Origin: Bacillota bacterium
Lineage (GTDB): Bacteria; Bacillota; Clostridia; Peptostreptococcales; Anaerovoracaceae
Reading direction: 5' to 3'
DNA: 64,000 nucleotides
NCBI GenBank assembly: GCA_029101005.1
Contig: JAQXQE010000006.1
Span: forward strand, 62,001 to 126,000
The notes beneath the pieces were generated by a model. It was given only the letters and a program-made list of their open reading frames with translations, had not been told where the DNA came from and made no database searches. Shown here piece by piece: positions 10,927 through 20,262 of this stretch. The translations under genes and the position numbers were made by a program. Position 1 is the first letter of the stretch. Each line of letters opens with the position of its first letter.

Positions 10927-12228
10927 CTATGCCTCAGCCTCTGCTTCCTTCTTAACTGCCTCAGCGAAGATGAACTCGATAGCCTTCTTTGTCTGTACGT
11001 CTTCCTTGAAGTACTTAACGTTAGGTCCGATCATCTCCTTAACCTGCTCGTTTGTCATTCCGTACTGTGCACCGAATGCTGCAACCTCAGCCTCGAGCTC
11101 CTCATCAGTTACATCGATGTTCTCCATTCTGATGATGTTCTTGAGGAGGATTCTTGTGTTAACTCTTCTGAGAGCCTCATCTCTTGAATCGTTCTTGAGA
11201 TCCTCAACAGTCTTGCCCATCCACTTCATGTAATCCTCAACGCTGATGCCCTGCATTCCGAGCTGCTGGTTCATCTCCTGGATCATTGAGTTAAGCTCGC
11301 TGTCAATCATTACCTCTGGTGTCTCGATTGGGTTAGCATTGAAAAGTGCCTCGAGAGCTCTGTCCTTCATGATTGACTCGTCCATGTTGTCTGCATCGTT
11401 CTGGAGCTTCTTAGCGAGGTCCTCCTTGAACTCAGCGAGTGTCTCGAAATCGCTGATGTCGCTTGCGAGCTCGTCATCGATCTCTGGGAGAATCTCCTGC
11501 TTAACCTCGTGAACTGTTGTCTTAAATACAGCTGGCTTACCAGCGAGGTCCTCTGCGTGGTACTCCTCAGGGAATGTTACAGCTACCTCAACCTCAGTGC
11601 CTGCAGCCTGACCAACGAGCTGATCCTCGAATCCTGGGATGAACTGTCCGCTTCCGAGCTTGAGCTCATAGTTCTCAGCTGTGCCACCCTGGAACTCAAC
11701 ACCGTCAACTGAACCAACGAAGTCGATGATTACTGTGTCGCCGTTCTCTGCAGCTCTCTCAACGGTCTCCATTCTAGCCTGCTTCTTAGCAAGTCTCTCG
11801 AGCTCAGCCTGAACCTCAGCATCTCCGATTACTGTAGCGCTCTTCTCGATCTCAAGACCCTTGTAGTTAGCAATCTCCATCTCAGGGAAAGCGTCAACCT
11901 TAACTGTTACAGTTACGTCCTCACCCTTCTTGATGTCTGATACCTGAAGATCCTTAGGCTGATCGATTGGCTCGATATCGAGCTCAGCGAGAGCCTTTGG
12001 ATATGCCTCGTCGAAGAGGTCGTTAAGTGCGTCTGTGTAGAAGATCTCAGCTCCGTACATTCTCTCGATGATCTTTCTAGGTGCCTTACCCTTTCTGAAT
12101 CCATCAATCTGGAACTGGTTTCTGTTCTTCTTGAATACAGCGTCTACAGCAGCCTCAAACTCCTCAGCTGCGAAAACTACCTCAAACTTAACCTCGTTGC
12201 CTTCCTTAGCAATGATTGTGCTCTTCAT
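10927..12228 (-). CDS. tig: trigger factor
   Basis: 433 aa; [16 protein letters not shown] ribosome-binding motif, FKBP domain, upstream of clpP. Confidence 0.96.
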   Translation of the reverse strand: MKSTIIAKEGNEVKFEVVFAAEEFEAAVDAVFKKNRNQFQIDGFRKGKAPRKIIERMYGAEIFYTDALNDLFDEAYPKALAELDIEPIDQPKDLQVSDIKKGEDVTVTVKVDAFPEMEIANYKGLEIEKSATVIGDAEVQAELERLAKKQARMETVERAAENGDTVIIDFVGSVDGVEFQGGTAENYELKLGSGQFIPGFEDQLVGQAAGTEVEVAVTFPEEYHAEDLAGKPAVFKTTVHEVKQEILPEIDDELASDISDFETLAEFKEDLAKKLQNDADNMDESIMKDRALEALFNANPIETPEVMIDSELNSMIQEMNQQLGMQGISVEDYMKWMGKTVEDLKNDSRDEALRRVNTRILLKNIIRMENIDVTDEELEAEVAAFGAQYGMTNEQVKEMIGPNVKYFKEDVQTKKAIEFIFAEAVKKEAEAEA

Positions 12229-12303
12229 TAAACTAATCCTCCTGTTTGTATTACACTTAATATTTATTATCTATAATGTGTGCATTGTGCGAAAGCCAGC
12301 TGA

Positions 12304-12924
12304 TTATTCAGCAAAAGCTCTCTGAAGCTTTGATTCCTGCTCAGGCTCAAGCTGATACTTCTCTGCAATGCGATGAGCGAGATCCTTGAAATCGTTCTCA
12401 TCTCCGTGATACCACTCAATCTCGAGTTCGAGCACGTCAACAGCACCCTTCTTGTTTCCGATGACACCCTCGTCAAGAGAAAGCGCACTGATTGACTTGC
12501 CTGTATCAACCATCACGAGCTTTCTGCAGAAGTCCATCTCAATAGTCTTGATGAGCTTCTTATCGCCAACAGCTTCATACAGAACCTCATAAGCATCACT
12601 TGACTTGAAAATATCAATATCTGGTGCCTCAGCGAATCTCTCATCATTGATTACAAGGTCGATCTCTTCTCTGACATGAAGACCATCTTCCTCATTCACC
12701 TCAACGTCCCACTTGATAGTAGCAACGATGCGGTCATTCTCATATCTGATTCTATACGCGATACCCGCATTTCTCAGATCCTGATCCTCTGTATCGAAGT
12801 AGACAGCATGCATCTGCACCTCGTCCACCTTATCATTCTTGAGGTGATTCTCGAGAATAGGGTCCTTGATAATCGAATCAAATACGCTTGCATCATTAAT
12901 GCGATACTTGAATTCAGTTTCCAT
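12304..12924 (-). CDS. CYTH domain-containing protein (triphosphate tunnel fold)
   Basis: 206 aa; N-terminal METEFKYRI (ExExK-like), YFDTEDQDLRNAGIAYRIR, ELEIEW. Confidence 0.78.
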   Translation of the reverse strand: METEFKYRINDASVFDSIIKDPILENHLKNDKVDEVQMHAVYFDTEDQDLRNAGIAYRIRYENDRIVATIKWDVEVNEEDGLHVREEIDLVINDERFAEAPDIDIFKSSDAYEVLYEAVGDKKLIKTIEMDFCRKLVMVDTGKSISALSLDEGVIGNKKGAVDVLELEIEWYHGDENDFKDLAHRIAEKYQLEPEQESKLQRAFAE

Positions 12925-13030
12925 AGTTACTCCACTTAGGTAATATTTTGCAAATTAGCCATATGATTCTACTAGATAATAGCCATTATGTCAATCAAAC
13001 AGGCACTTAATGTACAGTTTAAAGCATATA

Positions 13031-13064
13031 AAAAAGAGGTTTTCGCCTTCGAAAACCTCTTTTG
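13031..13064 (-). terminator. intrinsic terminator
   Basis: AAAAGAGGTTTTCGCCTTCGAAAACCTCTTTT. Confidence 0.8.
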
Positions 13065-13100
13065 CTCTTAGTCGATGCGCTTCCGACAAGAAAAGTGGTT

Positions 13101-14729
13101 TTATCTGTCGTACTTATCGCAGATATCATTAATTTCTTCGACAAATTTCGCAAGTTCCTTGTTGCTTCCACCCTGATTGCGCTGAATAACAGCCTGAAGT
13201 CTCTTACCAGCTGCCACAAGCTGCTGATATATTGACTGATTCTTCTTACCGCCTTCAGTTCTAGGCTTATATCCATCCTTCTGAACAGCAGTCTTTCTAA
13301 TAACAGGAACAACAGGAGCCTTATCGATGCACTCGCCACTAGCAAGGTCATAGACCTCACCGCTGAACGGAGCACTTGCAAGCACTCCAAGTCCATTCTG
13401 AACAAGCTCAGCAAAGCTTACAGTAACAGCATCCTCGCCGTGGTTAACAAATACTCTGTCAGGCTCTATCTGCTTAAGCCAATCCATGAGCATTCTCTGA
13501 TCAGCATGGCTGCTGCAGCCGTCAATAGTCGCAATCTCAGCCTGAACAGTAATAGGCTCGCCGAATAGTGTGATGTCCTCAACACCCTCAAGCAGCTTGC
13601 CGCCGAGAGTTCCTGGTGACTGGTATCCTACGAAAACAATCGTATTCTCAGCTCTCCACAGATTGTGCTTGAGATGGTGTCTGATTCTTCCCGCCTCGCA
13701 CATTCCAGATGCCGAGATAATTACCTTAGGTTCATCATTGAAGTTAAGAGCCCTCGACTCCTCAACCTTGACTGCCAGATGAAGGTCCGGAAGCTGTATT
13801 GGATTGATGCCCTTATTGATAAGTGCTTTCGCATCCTCGTCGTAGTATTCCTCAACCTCAGTGCTGTATATATTAGTAGCCTCAACTCCAAGCGGGCTGT
13901 CCACATATACAGGGAAGTCAGGAAGAATTGGCACAAGACCCTTCTCCTTAATCACCCTCAGGTGATAGAGCAGTTCCTGAGTTCTTCCAACCGCGAATGC
14001 TGGAATCACCACAGTTCCTCCCCTCTTGAATGTTCTCTCGAGAATCACAGACAGCTGTCCCACATAATCTGGGTTCTCAGGATGAAGTCTATCTCCGTAC
14101 GTCGACTCGATTACCACGTAGTCAGCATGCGGTGGCTTCTGCGGATCTCTGATTAGAGGCTTGTGCAGATTGCCTATATCTCCAGAGAAGAGAATGCTCT
14201 TCTCCAGTCCATCCTCATTAATCGAGAAAAGTATGTTCGATGAGCCGAGAAGGTGTCCGTCATCAGTAAAGCGTATGCTTATGCCGTCAAAAATCTCCAC
14301 TTCTTTGTCGTAACTGCAGCATCTGAACATAGGCATTGTTCTCTCAACATCTGCAGTCACATAGAGAGGTACATACTCAGGTCTGCCAGCGCGCTTAGCC
14401 TTTCTGTTTCTCCACTCTGCCTCGGCCTCCTGAATGTGAGCGGAGTCACGAAGCATGATGTCGCAAAGCTTTCTCGTAGCATCTGTAGCGTAGATTGGTG
14501 CGTCGAAACCGTGCGCAACGAGCGCCGGAATTTTACCCGAGTGGTCAATATGCGCATGTGTCAGGCAGATTGCATCTATCTGGTCTGGCGCAACTGGAAT
14601 ATCGCAGTTCTCGTAGATGTCTGCGCCCTGCTCCATTCCGCAATCGATGATAATCTTCTTACCGCAGGCCTCAAGAAGAGTACAGGAGCCTGTAACCTCA
14701 TGAGCCGCACCGAGGAAAGTCACTTTCAT
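13101..14729 (-). CDS. MBL-fold (beta-CASP) RNA-processing exonuclease family protein
   Basis: 542 aa; TGSCTLLE...THAHIDHSGKIP, beta-CASP EVTGS/SASGMCEAGRI, CSSHADQ. Confidence 0.88.
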   Translation of the reverse strand: MKVTFLGAAHEVTGSCTLLEACGKKIIIDCGMEQGADIYENCDIPVAPDQIDAICLTHAHIDHSGKIPALVAHGFDAPIYATDATRKLCDIMLRDSAHIQEAEAEWRNRKAKRAGRPEYVPLYVTADVERTMPMFRCCSYDKEVEIFDGISIRFTDDGHLLGSSNILFSINEDGLEKSILFSGDIGNLHKPLIRDPQKPPHADYVVIESTYGDRLHPENPDYVGQLSVILERTFKRGGTVVIPAFAVGRTQELLYHLRVIKEKGLVPILPDFPVYVDSPLGVEATNIYSTEVEEYYDEDAKALINKGINPIQLPDLHLAVKVEESRALNFNDEPKVIISASGMCEAGRIRHHLKHNLWRAENTIVFVGYQSPGTLGGKLLEGVEDITLFGEPITVQAEIATIDGCSSHADQRMLMDWLKQIEPDRVFVNHGEDAVTVSFAELVQNGLGVLASAPFSGEVYDLASGECIDKAPVVPVIRKTAVQKDGYKPRTEGGKKNQSIYQQLVAAGKRLQAVIQRNQGGSNKELAKFVEEINDICDKYDR

Positions 14730-14738
14730 CTCACCCTC

Positions 14739-15539
14739 CTAATCCTCAAACTTTACGAGTTTGATCTTCGAATCTCTGTCCTTGAAAAGCAGATCTGTCA
14801 TAGCTATGAAATTGTCTGAAAGGTCGCTCGCATAATATCTGTCTTGGAACTCATTAGGCTCAGCCAGCATATCGTTCTCCTCAAGATAATCCTTGAGTTC
14901 TCTGACTACCTCTGCAGAGGAATTATACAGATTGAGCTGAGGATACAGCTCGTTGATATGCTTAGCAACCAGAGGGTAATGTGTGCAGCCGAGAATCAGA
15001 TTGTCGAAATCGTTATCCTTCACGAAGTCGTCCAGATAGTAAGCCACCGTCATCTTCATAATCTCTGTATCTGTAAAACCCTCTTCGACAAGCGGTACAA
15101 AGGCCGGACATGCGAGGCTGTAGGTCTCGATCGAAGGATCGAGTTCCTTAATCTTGCGCGAATATACGTCGCTGCTGATTGTAGCCTTGGTCGCAATGAT
15201 TCCAACTTTCTTAACGCCGTCTTTAACAACCTTGCGCACTACAGGTCCGATAACTCCGTAGATAGGCACATCAGGATACTTCTCTCTCAGAGTATCGAGA
15301 GCCATAGCAGTTACCGTATTGCACGCAATAATAATCAGTTTGACATCCTTGGATACCAGATAATCCACTATCTGTCCCGCGAATTCCCTTATTGTATCAG
15401 GCGACTTCGATCCATATGGTGTTCTGGCTGTGTCACCGAAGTATATTACCTTCTCGTCTGGAAGAATCTCATGAAGCTCCATGACGCTTGTGAGACCGCC
15501 GAGTCCCGAATCAAAGAAACCAATAGGTCTGTTATCCAT
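14739..15539 (-). CDS. murI: glutamate racemase
   Basis: 266 aa; GFFDSGLGGLTSV, IACNTVTA, LGCTHYPL. Confidence 0.95.
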   Translation of the reverse strand: MDNRPIGFFDSGLGGLTSVMELHEILPDEKVIYFGDTARTPYGSKSPDTIREFAGQIVDYLVSKDVKLIIIACNTVTAMALDTLREKYPDVPIYGVIGPVVRKVVKDGVKKVGIIATKATISSDVYSRKIKELDPSIETYSLACPAFVPLVEEGFTDTEIMKMTVAYYLDDFVKDNDFDNLILGCTHYPLVAKHINELYPQLNLYNSSAEVVRELKDYLEENDMLAEPNEFQDRYYASDLSDNFIAMTDLLFKDRDSKIKLVKFED

Positions 15540-15554
15540 TCTTATACCTCTATC

Positions 15555-16679
15555 TTAAAGAGTAATCAGCTCGTACTCTCTTGTTCCCATTCCTAACTTC
15601 TCACCGTGCTCAAGTCCAGCTTCCCAATTGGTCTCAGGATGAGCGAGCTTGAAGATATCCTTCTTATCGTGATTGTGCTCACAGCAGTCGTGAGTATGCT
15701 CACCCAACATACTGTTCTCGAAGATAGGCTGTTCATTGCAGGCATCTGCACACGCCTGATCGATTGCAATTGGGTCATAACTTGCGAACATTCCAACATC
15801 TGGAACCAGTGGAACGTCATTGCACGGATCACAATCGCAACTTGGCGATACGTCCTTAACTAAGCTTATGTGGAAAGCCTGCTTGCCGTCGAGTACAGCA
15901 GAAGCGTACTCAGCAATCTTGCGATTGACAATCAGATTAGCCTCATCCCACTTGCAGTTGATTGCTCCTTTAGGGCAGAAACCGAAGCAGTGTCCACAGC
16001 CGAGGCATTTGTCCTCATCGATTATCGCCTTGCCATCGACAATGTTAACGCCATCGTTTGCGCAGTTCTTGAGGCACATACCACAACCGATACAGAGATC
16101 CTCATCGATTGCAGGAGTTCCGTTGGAGTGCATCTCCATCTTGCCTCTCTTCGAACCGCAACCCATTCCAATATTCTTTATACAACCACCGAAACCAGTA
16201 GCAACGTGGCCCTTGAAATGCGAAAGGGAGATAATCACATCGGCCTCGGCAATAGCCGCTCCAATCTTTGCATTCTTAACGTATTCTCCTCCCTTAACAG
16301 GAATCTCCTGCTCATCATTACCTCTGAGTCCATCAGCGATGATCGTGTGGACGCCAGTTGCAAGCGGATTATAACCATTCATATATGCAGCATCGAGGTG
16401 TCCGAGTGCATCGCTTCTGTAACCTGGATACAGTGTATTGCAATCAGTCACGAAAGGCTTACCGCCGAGTTCCTTGACATAATCGCACACAATCTTCGAA
16501 TACTGCTGTCTGAGGAAAGCCATATTGCCCCACTCACCGAAGTGAAGCTTAACTGCTACGAACTTATCCTTCAGATCCATATCTGCGAATCCCGCCTTCT
16601 CGAGCAGCTTTCTTAACTTATCGAGCTGGCTGTCATATTTGCAATGGAAGTCTGTAAAATATACTTTAGAACTCATCAT
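15555..16679 (-). CDS. DUF362 domain-containing 4Fe-4S binding protein
   Basis: 374 aa; DUF362-type N-terminus and two ferredoxin motifs CIGCGMCLKNC, CLGCGHCFGFCP. Confidence 0.88.
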   Translation of the reverse strand: MMSSKVYFTDFHCKYDSQLDKLRKLLEKAGFADMDLKDKFVAVKLHFGEWGNMAFLRQQYSKIVCDYVKELGGKPFVTDCNTLYPGYRSDALGHLDAAYMNGYNPLATGVHTIIADGLRGNDEQEIPVKGGEYVKNAKIGAAIAEADVIISLSHFKGHVATGFGGCIKNIGMGCGSKRGKMEMHSNGTPAIDEDLCIGCGMCLKNCANDGVNIVDGKAIIDEDKCLGCGHCFGFCPKGAINCKWDEANLIVNRKIAEYASAVLDGKQAFHISLVKDVSPSCDCDPCNDVPLVPDVGMFASYDPIAIDQACADACNEQPIFENSMLGEHTHDCCEHNHDKKDIFKLAHPETNWEAGLEHGEKLGMGTREYELITL

Positions 16680-16699
16680 ATCTCCTCTTTATCTCTAAT

Positions 16700-16731
16700 A
16701 AAAGACAGGCGGCTTATTCAGCCGCCGTGTC
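16700..16731 (-). terminator. probable intrinsic terminator
   Basis: Minus strand GACACGGCGGCTGAATAAGCCGCCTGTCTTTT. Confidence 0.6.
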
Positions 16732-16739
16732 AGTCGTAC

Positions 16740-17678
16740 TTAGATTCTGTCGTTGCTTCCGAGCACGTTAACCAGCTTGTGCGTTACCATATCCTTAACA
16801 GCCTGTCTAGCTGGCTTCAGATACTGGCGTGGGTCAAAGTGATCTGGATGCTCTGCAAGATACTCTCTTACACTAGCAGTGATAGCAAGTCTGATATCTG
16901 AATCGATATTAATCTTGCATACAGCTGACTGTGCAGCCTGTCTGAGCTGATCTTCTGGTACTCCGATTGCTCCAGACATTGCTCCACCGAACTGGTTGAT
17001 CTTCTCAACGAACTCCTGTGGAACCGATGATGCACCGTGAAGGACGATTGGGAATCCAGGAAGTCTTCTTGATACCTCCTCGAGTACATCGAATCTCAGC
17101 TGTGGGTTTGTGCCAGGCTTGAACTTGTAAGCTCCGTGTGATGTTCCGATTGCAATCGCAAGTGAATCACAGCCTGTTCTTGTAACAAACTCCTCAACCT
17201 CTTCTGGCTTTGTGTATGAAGCATCTCCTGCCTCAACTACTACATCATCCTCGATGCCGGCAAGTGTTCCAAGCTCAGCCTCTACCACTACGCCGTGAGC
17301 ATGTGCATACTCTACAACCTTTCTTGAGAGCTCGATATTCTCCTCGAACGGGAGTGATGATCCATCTATCATTACTGATGTGAATCCTCCATCGATGCAC
17401 GCCTTGCATGTCTCGAAGTCCGGACCGTGGTCAAGGTGTAGTGCAATTGGAAGATCAGGATAATTAACTGTTGCTGCCTCAACCAGCTTCATCAGATATG
17501 TGTGGTTGGCATAAGCTCTTGCGCCCTTTGATACCTGCAGAATTACAGGTGAATTATTCTCAGCACACGCATCAGTGATACCCTGAATAATCTCCATGTT
17601 ATTAACATTGAAAGCTCCGATAGCGTATCCGCCCTCATAAGCCTTCTTGAACATTTCTGTTGTTGTAACTAAAGGCAT
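16740..17678 (-). CDS. fba: class II fructose-bisphosphate aldolase
   Basis: 312 aa; AFNVNNMEIIQ, HLDHGPDFE, VVVEAELGTLAG, VLHGASSVP. Confidence 0.94.
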   Translation of the reverse strand: MPLVTTTEMFKKAYEGGYAIGAFNVNNMEIIQGITDACAENNSPVILQVSKGARAYANHTYLMKLVEAATVNYPDLPIALHLDHGPDFETCKACIDGGFTSVMIDGSSLPFEENIELSRKVVEYAHAHGVVVEAELGTLAGIEDDVVVEAGDASYTKPEEVEEFVTRTGCDSLAIAIGTSHGAYKFKPGTNPQLRFDVLEEVSRRLPGFPIVLHGASSVPQEFVEKINQFGGAMSGAIGVPEDQLRQAAQSAVCKINIDSDIRLAITASVREYLAEHPDHFDPRQYLKPARQAVKDMVTHKLVNVLGSNDRI

Positions 17679-17759
17679 ATATACCCTCCTTAATTAATAT
17701 CTCGTATTAATATAACACAAAATCACCCTTGATAACAATTGAGGCATTAATGAATATAC

Positions 17760-18473
17760 CTATCTACAGCTGAGAATCTTTGCGATTCTGTTAGCACGCT
17801 TAACGTGCTTGATCATATTATCAATCTTCTTGAGGTAGATATCATCTCTAAAGTCATCCTCGAGTCTCTCCATCAGTGAATCAGGACGTGTCTGTGTGAT
17901 TGTTGCGAAGACCTTGTCACCGTGGATTGTCTTAGCCTCATCATCGAAGAGCTTCTCCATCTTCTCAATCAGAGCAGGAAGCTCTGCGGCGGAATATGTT
18001 CCGCCGAGCTCGAAGCCTCTTCTGAAGAAGATACTCTTTCTGTTAGGAACCTTGGTGATAGTCTTGAACTCATTCATCTTATATCTGATATTCTTCGCAT
18101 ATGGATGATCAGTCTCGATTGTCAGGAAGAAATCATATCTCCACCACACCTCATCGAACTTATCCTGCGTGAGCTGACCATATCCTTTGAGAGCGTTCTC
18201 GCCTTTCTCCTCTGACCATGTCTCCTGAATCTCAAGAGTGACTCCTAATACCTGATCATAGGATACGATATATGGATTTTTATCTCTGAACTGCTCCTCT
18301 GGTCCTCTCTCTACGACAAAGTTTCTATTCTCCTCATCGTATATGAACTGCCATGCAGTAGGAATCTTCTTGATTCCAAGAGCCTTTGTTACCTTGAAAT
18401 TCTCAAGGGCCTTTCTGTTCTCTTCCTGGAACTGCAGTTCCTCCTCGCTTATCTTCTTACTAAAGATACCCAT
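17760..18473 (-). CDS. conserved hypothetical protein (single-domain, cytosolic)
   Basis: 237 aa ORF with good start/RBS context; family assignment not secure from sequence alone. Confidence 0.7.
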   Translation of the reverse strand: MGIFSKKISEEELQFQEENRKALENFKVTKALGIKKIPTAWQFIYDEENRNFVVERGPEEQFRDKNPYIVSYDQVLGVTLEIQETWSEEKGENALKGYGQLTQDKFDEVWWRYDFFLTIETDHPYAKNIRYKMNEFKTITKVPNRKSIFFRRGFELGGTYSAAELPALIEKMEKLFDDEAKTIHGDKVFATITQTRPDSLMERLEDDFRDDIYLKKIDNMIKHVKRANRIAKILSCR

Positions 18474-18579
18474 TGTCTACCTCCATCTATCTTACTTCTT
18501 AATAAATGCCTTAACAACATCGATTGAAGTATCATATCGTTCTTAGGCTGATTATATCACAGAGCACGCTTCACGCATA

Positions 18580-18614
18580 TCAAAAAAGACCTGTCCGAAG
18601 GCAGGTCTCTTTAT
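18580..18614 (-). terminator. intrinsic terminator
   Basis: AAAAAAGACCTGTCCGAAGGCAGGTCTCTTT. Confidence 0.75.
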
Positions 18615-18630
18615 AGATACTATTCAGTTA

Positions 18631-19992
18631 TTATCCGATGTAGCTCTTGAAGATTGCGATGAATACTACGATCATGAGGAGCGGGCATACTACCTTGAAG
18701 AGGATTCCCATCCAGTTTGCTACGTAGATCTTTGAATCTCCAGCTCCGATGTTAGCCTCTGACTGGAACTTCTTGAAGCCCCACTTGAAAGCAACGAAGA
18801 AGATCATCATGAGTGCTCCGAGGTTCAGGATGAGACCTGAAGCAATGAAGTCTACGAATGTGAAGATGTCATATCCGATGAGTCTTACGTTGTTGAGGAT
18901 TCCTGTACCCTGTGAGAGTGTGATAGGAATATCGAATACGAAGAGTGCTACGAGTACGATTACAAGAGCCTTCTTTCTTTCGAACTTGAACATGTCGATA
19001 GCTGTTGATGTGAGAGCCTCAACCTGTCCAACCATTGTTGTGAATCCAGCAAGTGCAACGCAGAGGAAGAAGATTGCTCCGAATACTCTACCACCTGGCA
19101 TCATGTTGAAGAGGTTAGGCAGTGTAACGAAGATCAGTGATGGACCTGCAGTTGGCTCGATGTTGAATGTGAATAGCGCTGGGATGATGATGAATCCTGA
19201 GATAAGCGCTACGATTGTATCGAGTACTGCTGCGATTGTTACGTTGCTGAAGAGGTTCTCCTGCTTGCTCAGGTAGCTTCCGTATACGAATGATACAGCC
19301 ATGCCTACTCCGATTGAGAGGAATACCTGTGAAGCTGCTGCTGAGATTACTGATGGTGAGATAGCTGAGAAATCAGGTGTGAGATACCACTTGATTCCAG
19401 GAGCCGCTCCATCCATTGTGCTTGAGAATACAGCGAGTCCAACGAGTGTTACGAAGAGGAGTGGCATGAGGATCTTACAGATCTTCTCAACACCCTCCTT
19501 GATTCCACGCTTGATTACGAAGTAAAGAAGTACGCAGAGAAGAATCTCCCAGATGAATACTGTTGGGCTTCCTGCGAAGTTGCCGAACTCTACTCCGATA
19601 GCCTCTGCATCAAGACCTGTGAGTGATCCTGAGAGAATCTTACCGAAGTATCCGAGGCACCATCCACCTACTACCATCACACAGTATGATGTAAGAAGGA
19701 AGAGAGCGATTACTCCGCACCAACCGATGAGAACCCATCCGCTGCCCTTCTTTGTGAGATTTCTCATACCTGCGATTGATGAAGCTTGGCTACTACGACC
19801 GAGTGTTGCCTCGATTGCAAATGCAGGGATACCGAGCAGAAGTACGAGAAGAAGATATACTATAAGGAATGCTCCACCACCGTTGTTACCAACCATGTAA
19901 GGGAACTTCCAGAGGTTTCCTACTCCAATGCAGAATCCTGCCATTGTGAGGATGAAACCAAGTCTGCTTCCGAAACCTTGTCTTTCGTTCAT
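18631..19992 (-). CDS. neurotransmitter:sodium symporter (SNF/NSS) family transporter
   Basis: GFGSRLGFILTMAGFCIGVGNLWKFPYMVGNNGGGAFL TM1 motif; start set at MNERQGFGS (preceded by RBS), not the longer ORF start. Confidence 0.93.
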   Translation of the reverse strand: MNERQGFGSRLGFILTMAGFCIGVGNLWKFPYMVGNNGGGAFLIVYLLLVLLLGIPAFAIEATLGRSSQASSIAGMRNLTKKGSGWVLIGWCGVIALFLLTSYCVMVVGGWCLGYFGKILSGSLTGLDAEAIGVEFGNFAGSPTVFIWEILLCVLLYFVIKRGIKEGVEKICKILMPLLFVTLVGLAVFSSTMDGAAPGIKWYLTPDFSAISPSVISAAASQVFLSIGVGMAVSFVYGSYLSKQENLFSNVTIAAVLDTIVALISGFIIIPALFTFNIEPTAGPSLIFVTLPNLFNMMPGGRVFGAIFFLCVALAGFTTMVGQVEALTSTAIDMFKFERKKALVIVLVALFVFDIPITLSQGTGILNNVRLIGYDIFTFVDFIASGLILNLGALMMIFFVAFKWGFKKFQSEANIGAGDSKIYVANWMGILFKVVCPLLMIVVFIAIFKSYIG

Positions 19993-20262
19993 TCTTAATT
20001 GTCCTCCAGTTATTATTTTTGACATAAAAATACAGGACAAAGGCCTGCCTCTTGACAACACCTTTATATTATAAAGGAAACACCGTTCCAAATCTACGCT
20101 TTTGTTTTTCCGTATGCACATAAATACACTTCTCCGTTTGAAAGATTGTCAAAAGAATATCTATAGATTTTTTGAATACTACAGCAGAAAAACAATACCA
20201 TTCACCTAACGTTTACTATACAATCATAATATAAGGGACTCACTTACGAAGGGAGGATATAT

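Noticed and set aside
15870-16616. 248-aa plus-strand ORF
   Set aside because: Antisense to the DUF362 ferredoxin gene; mirror-frame artefact.
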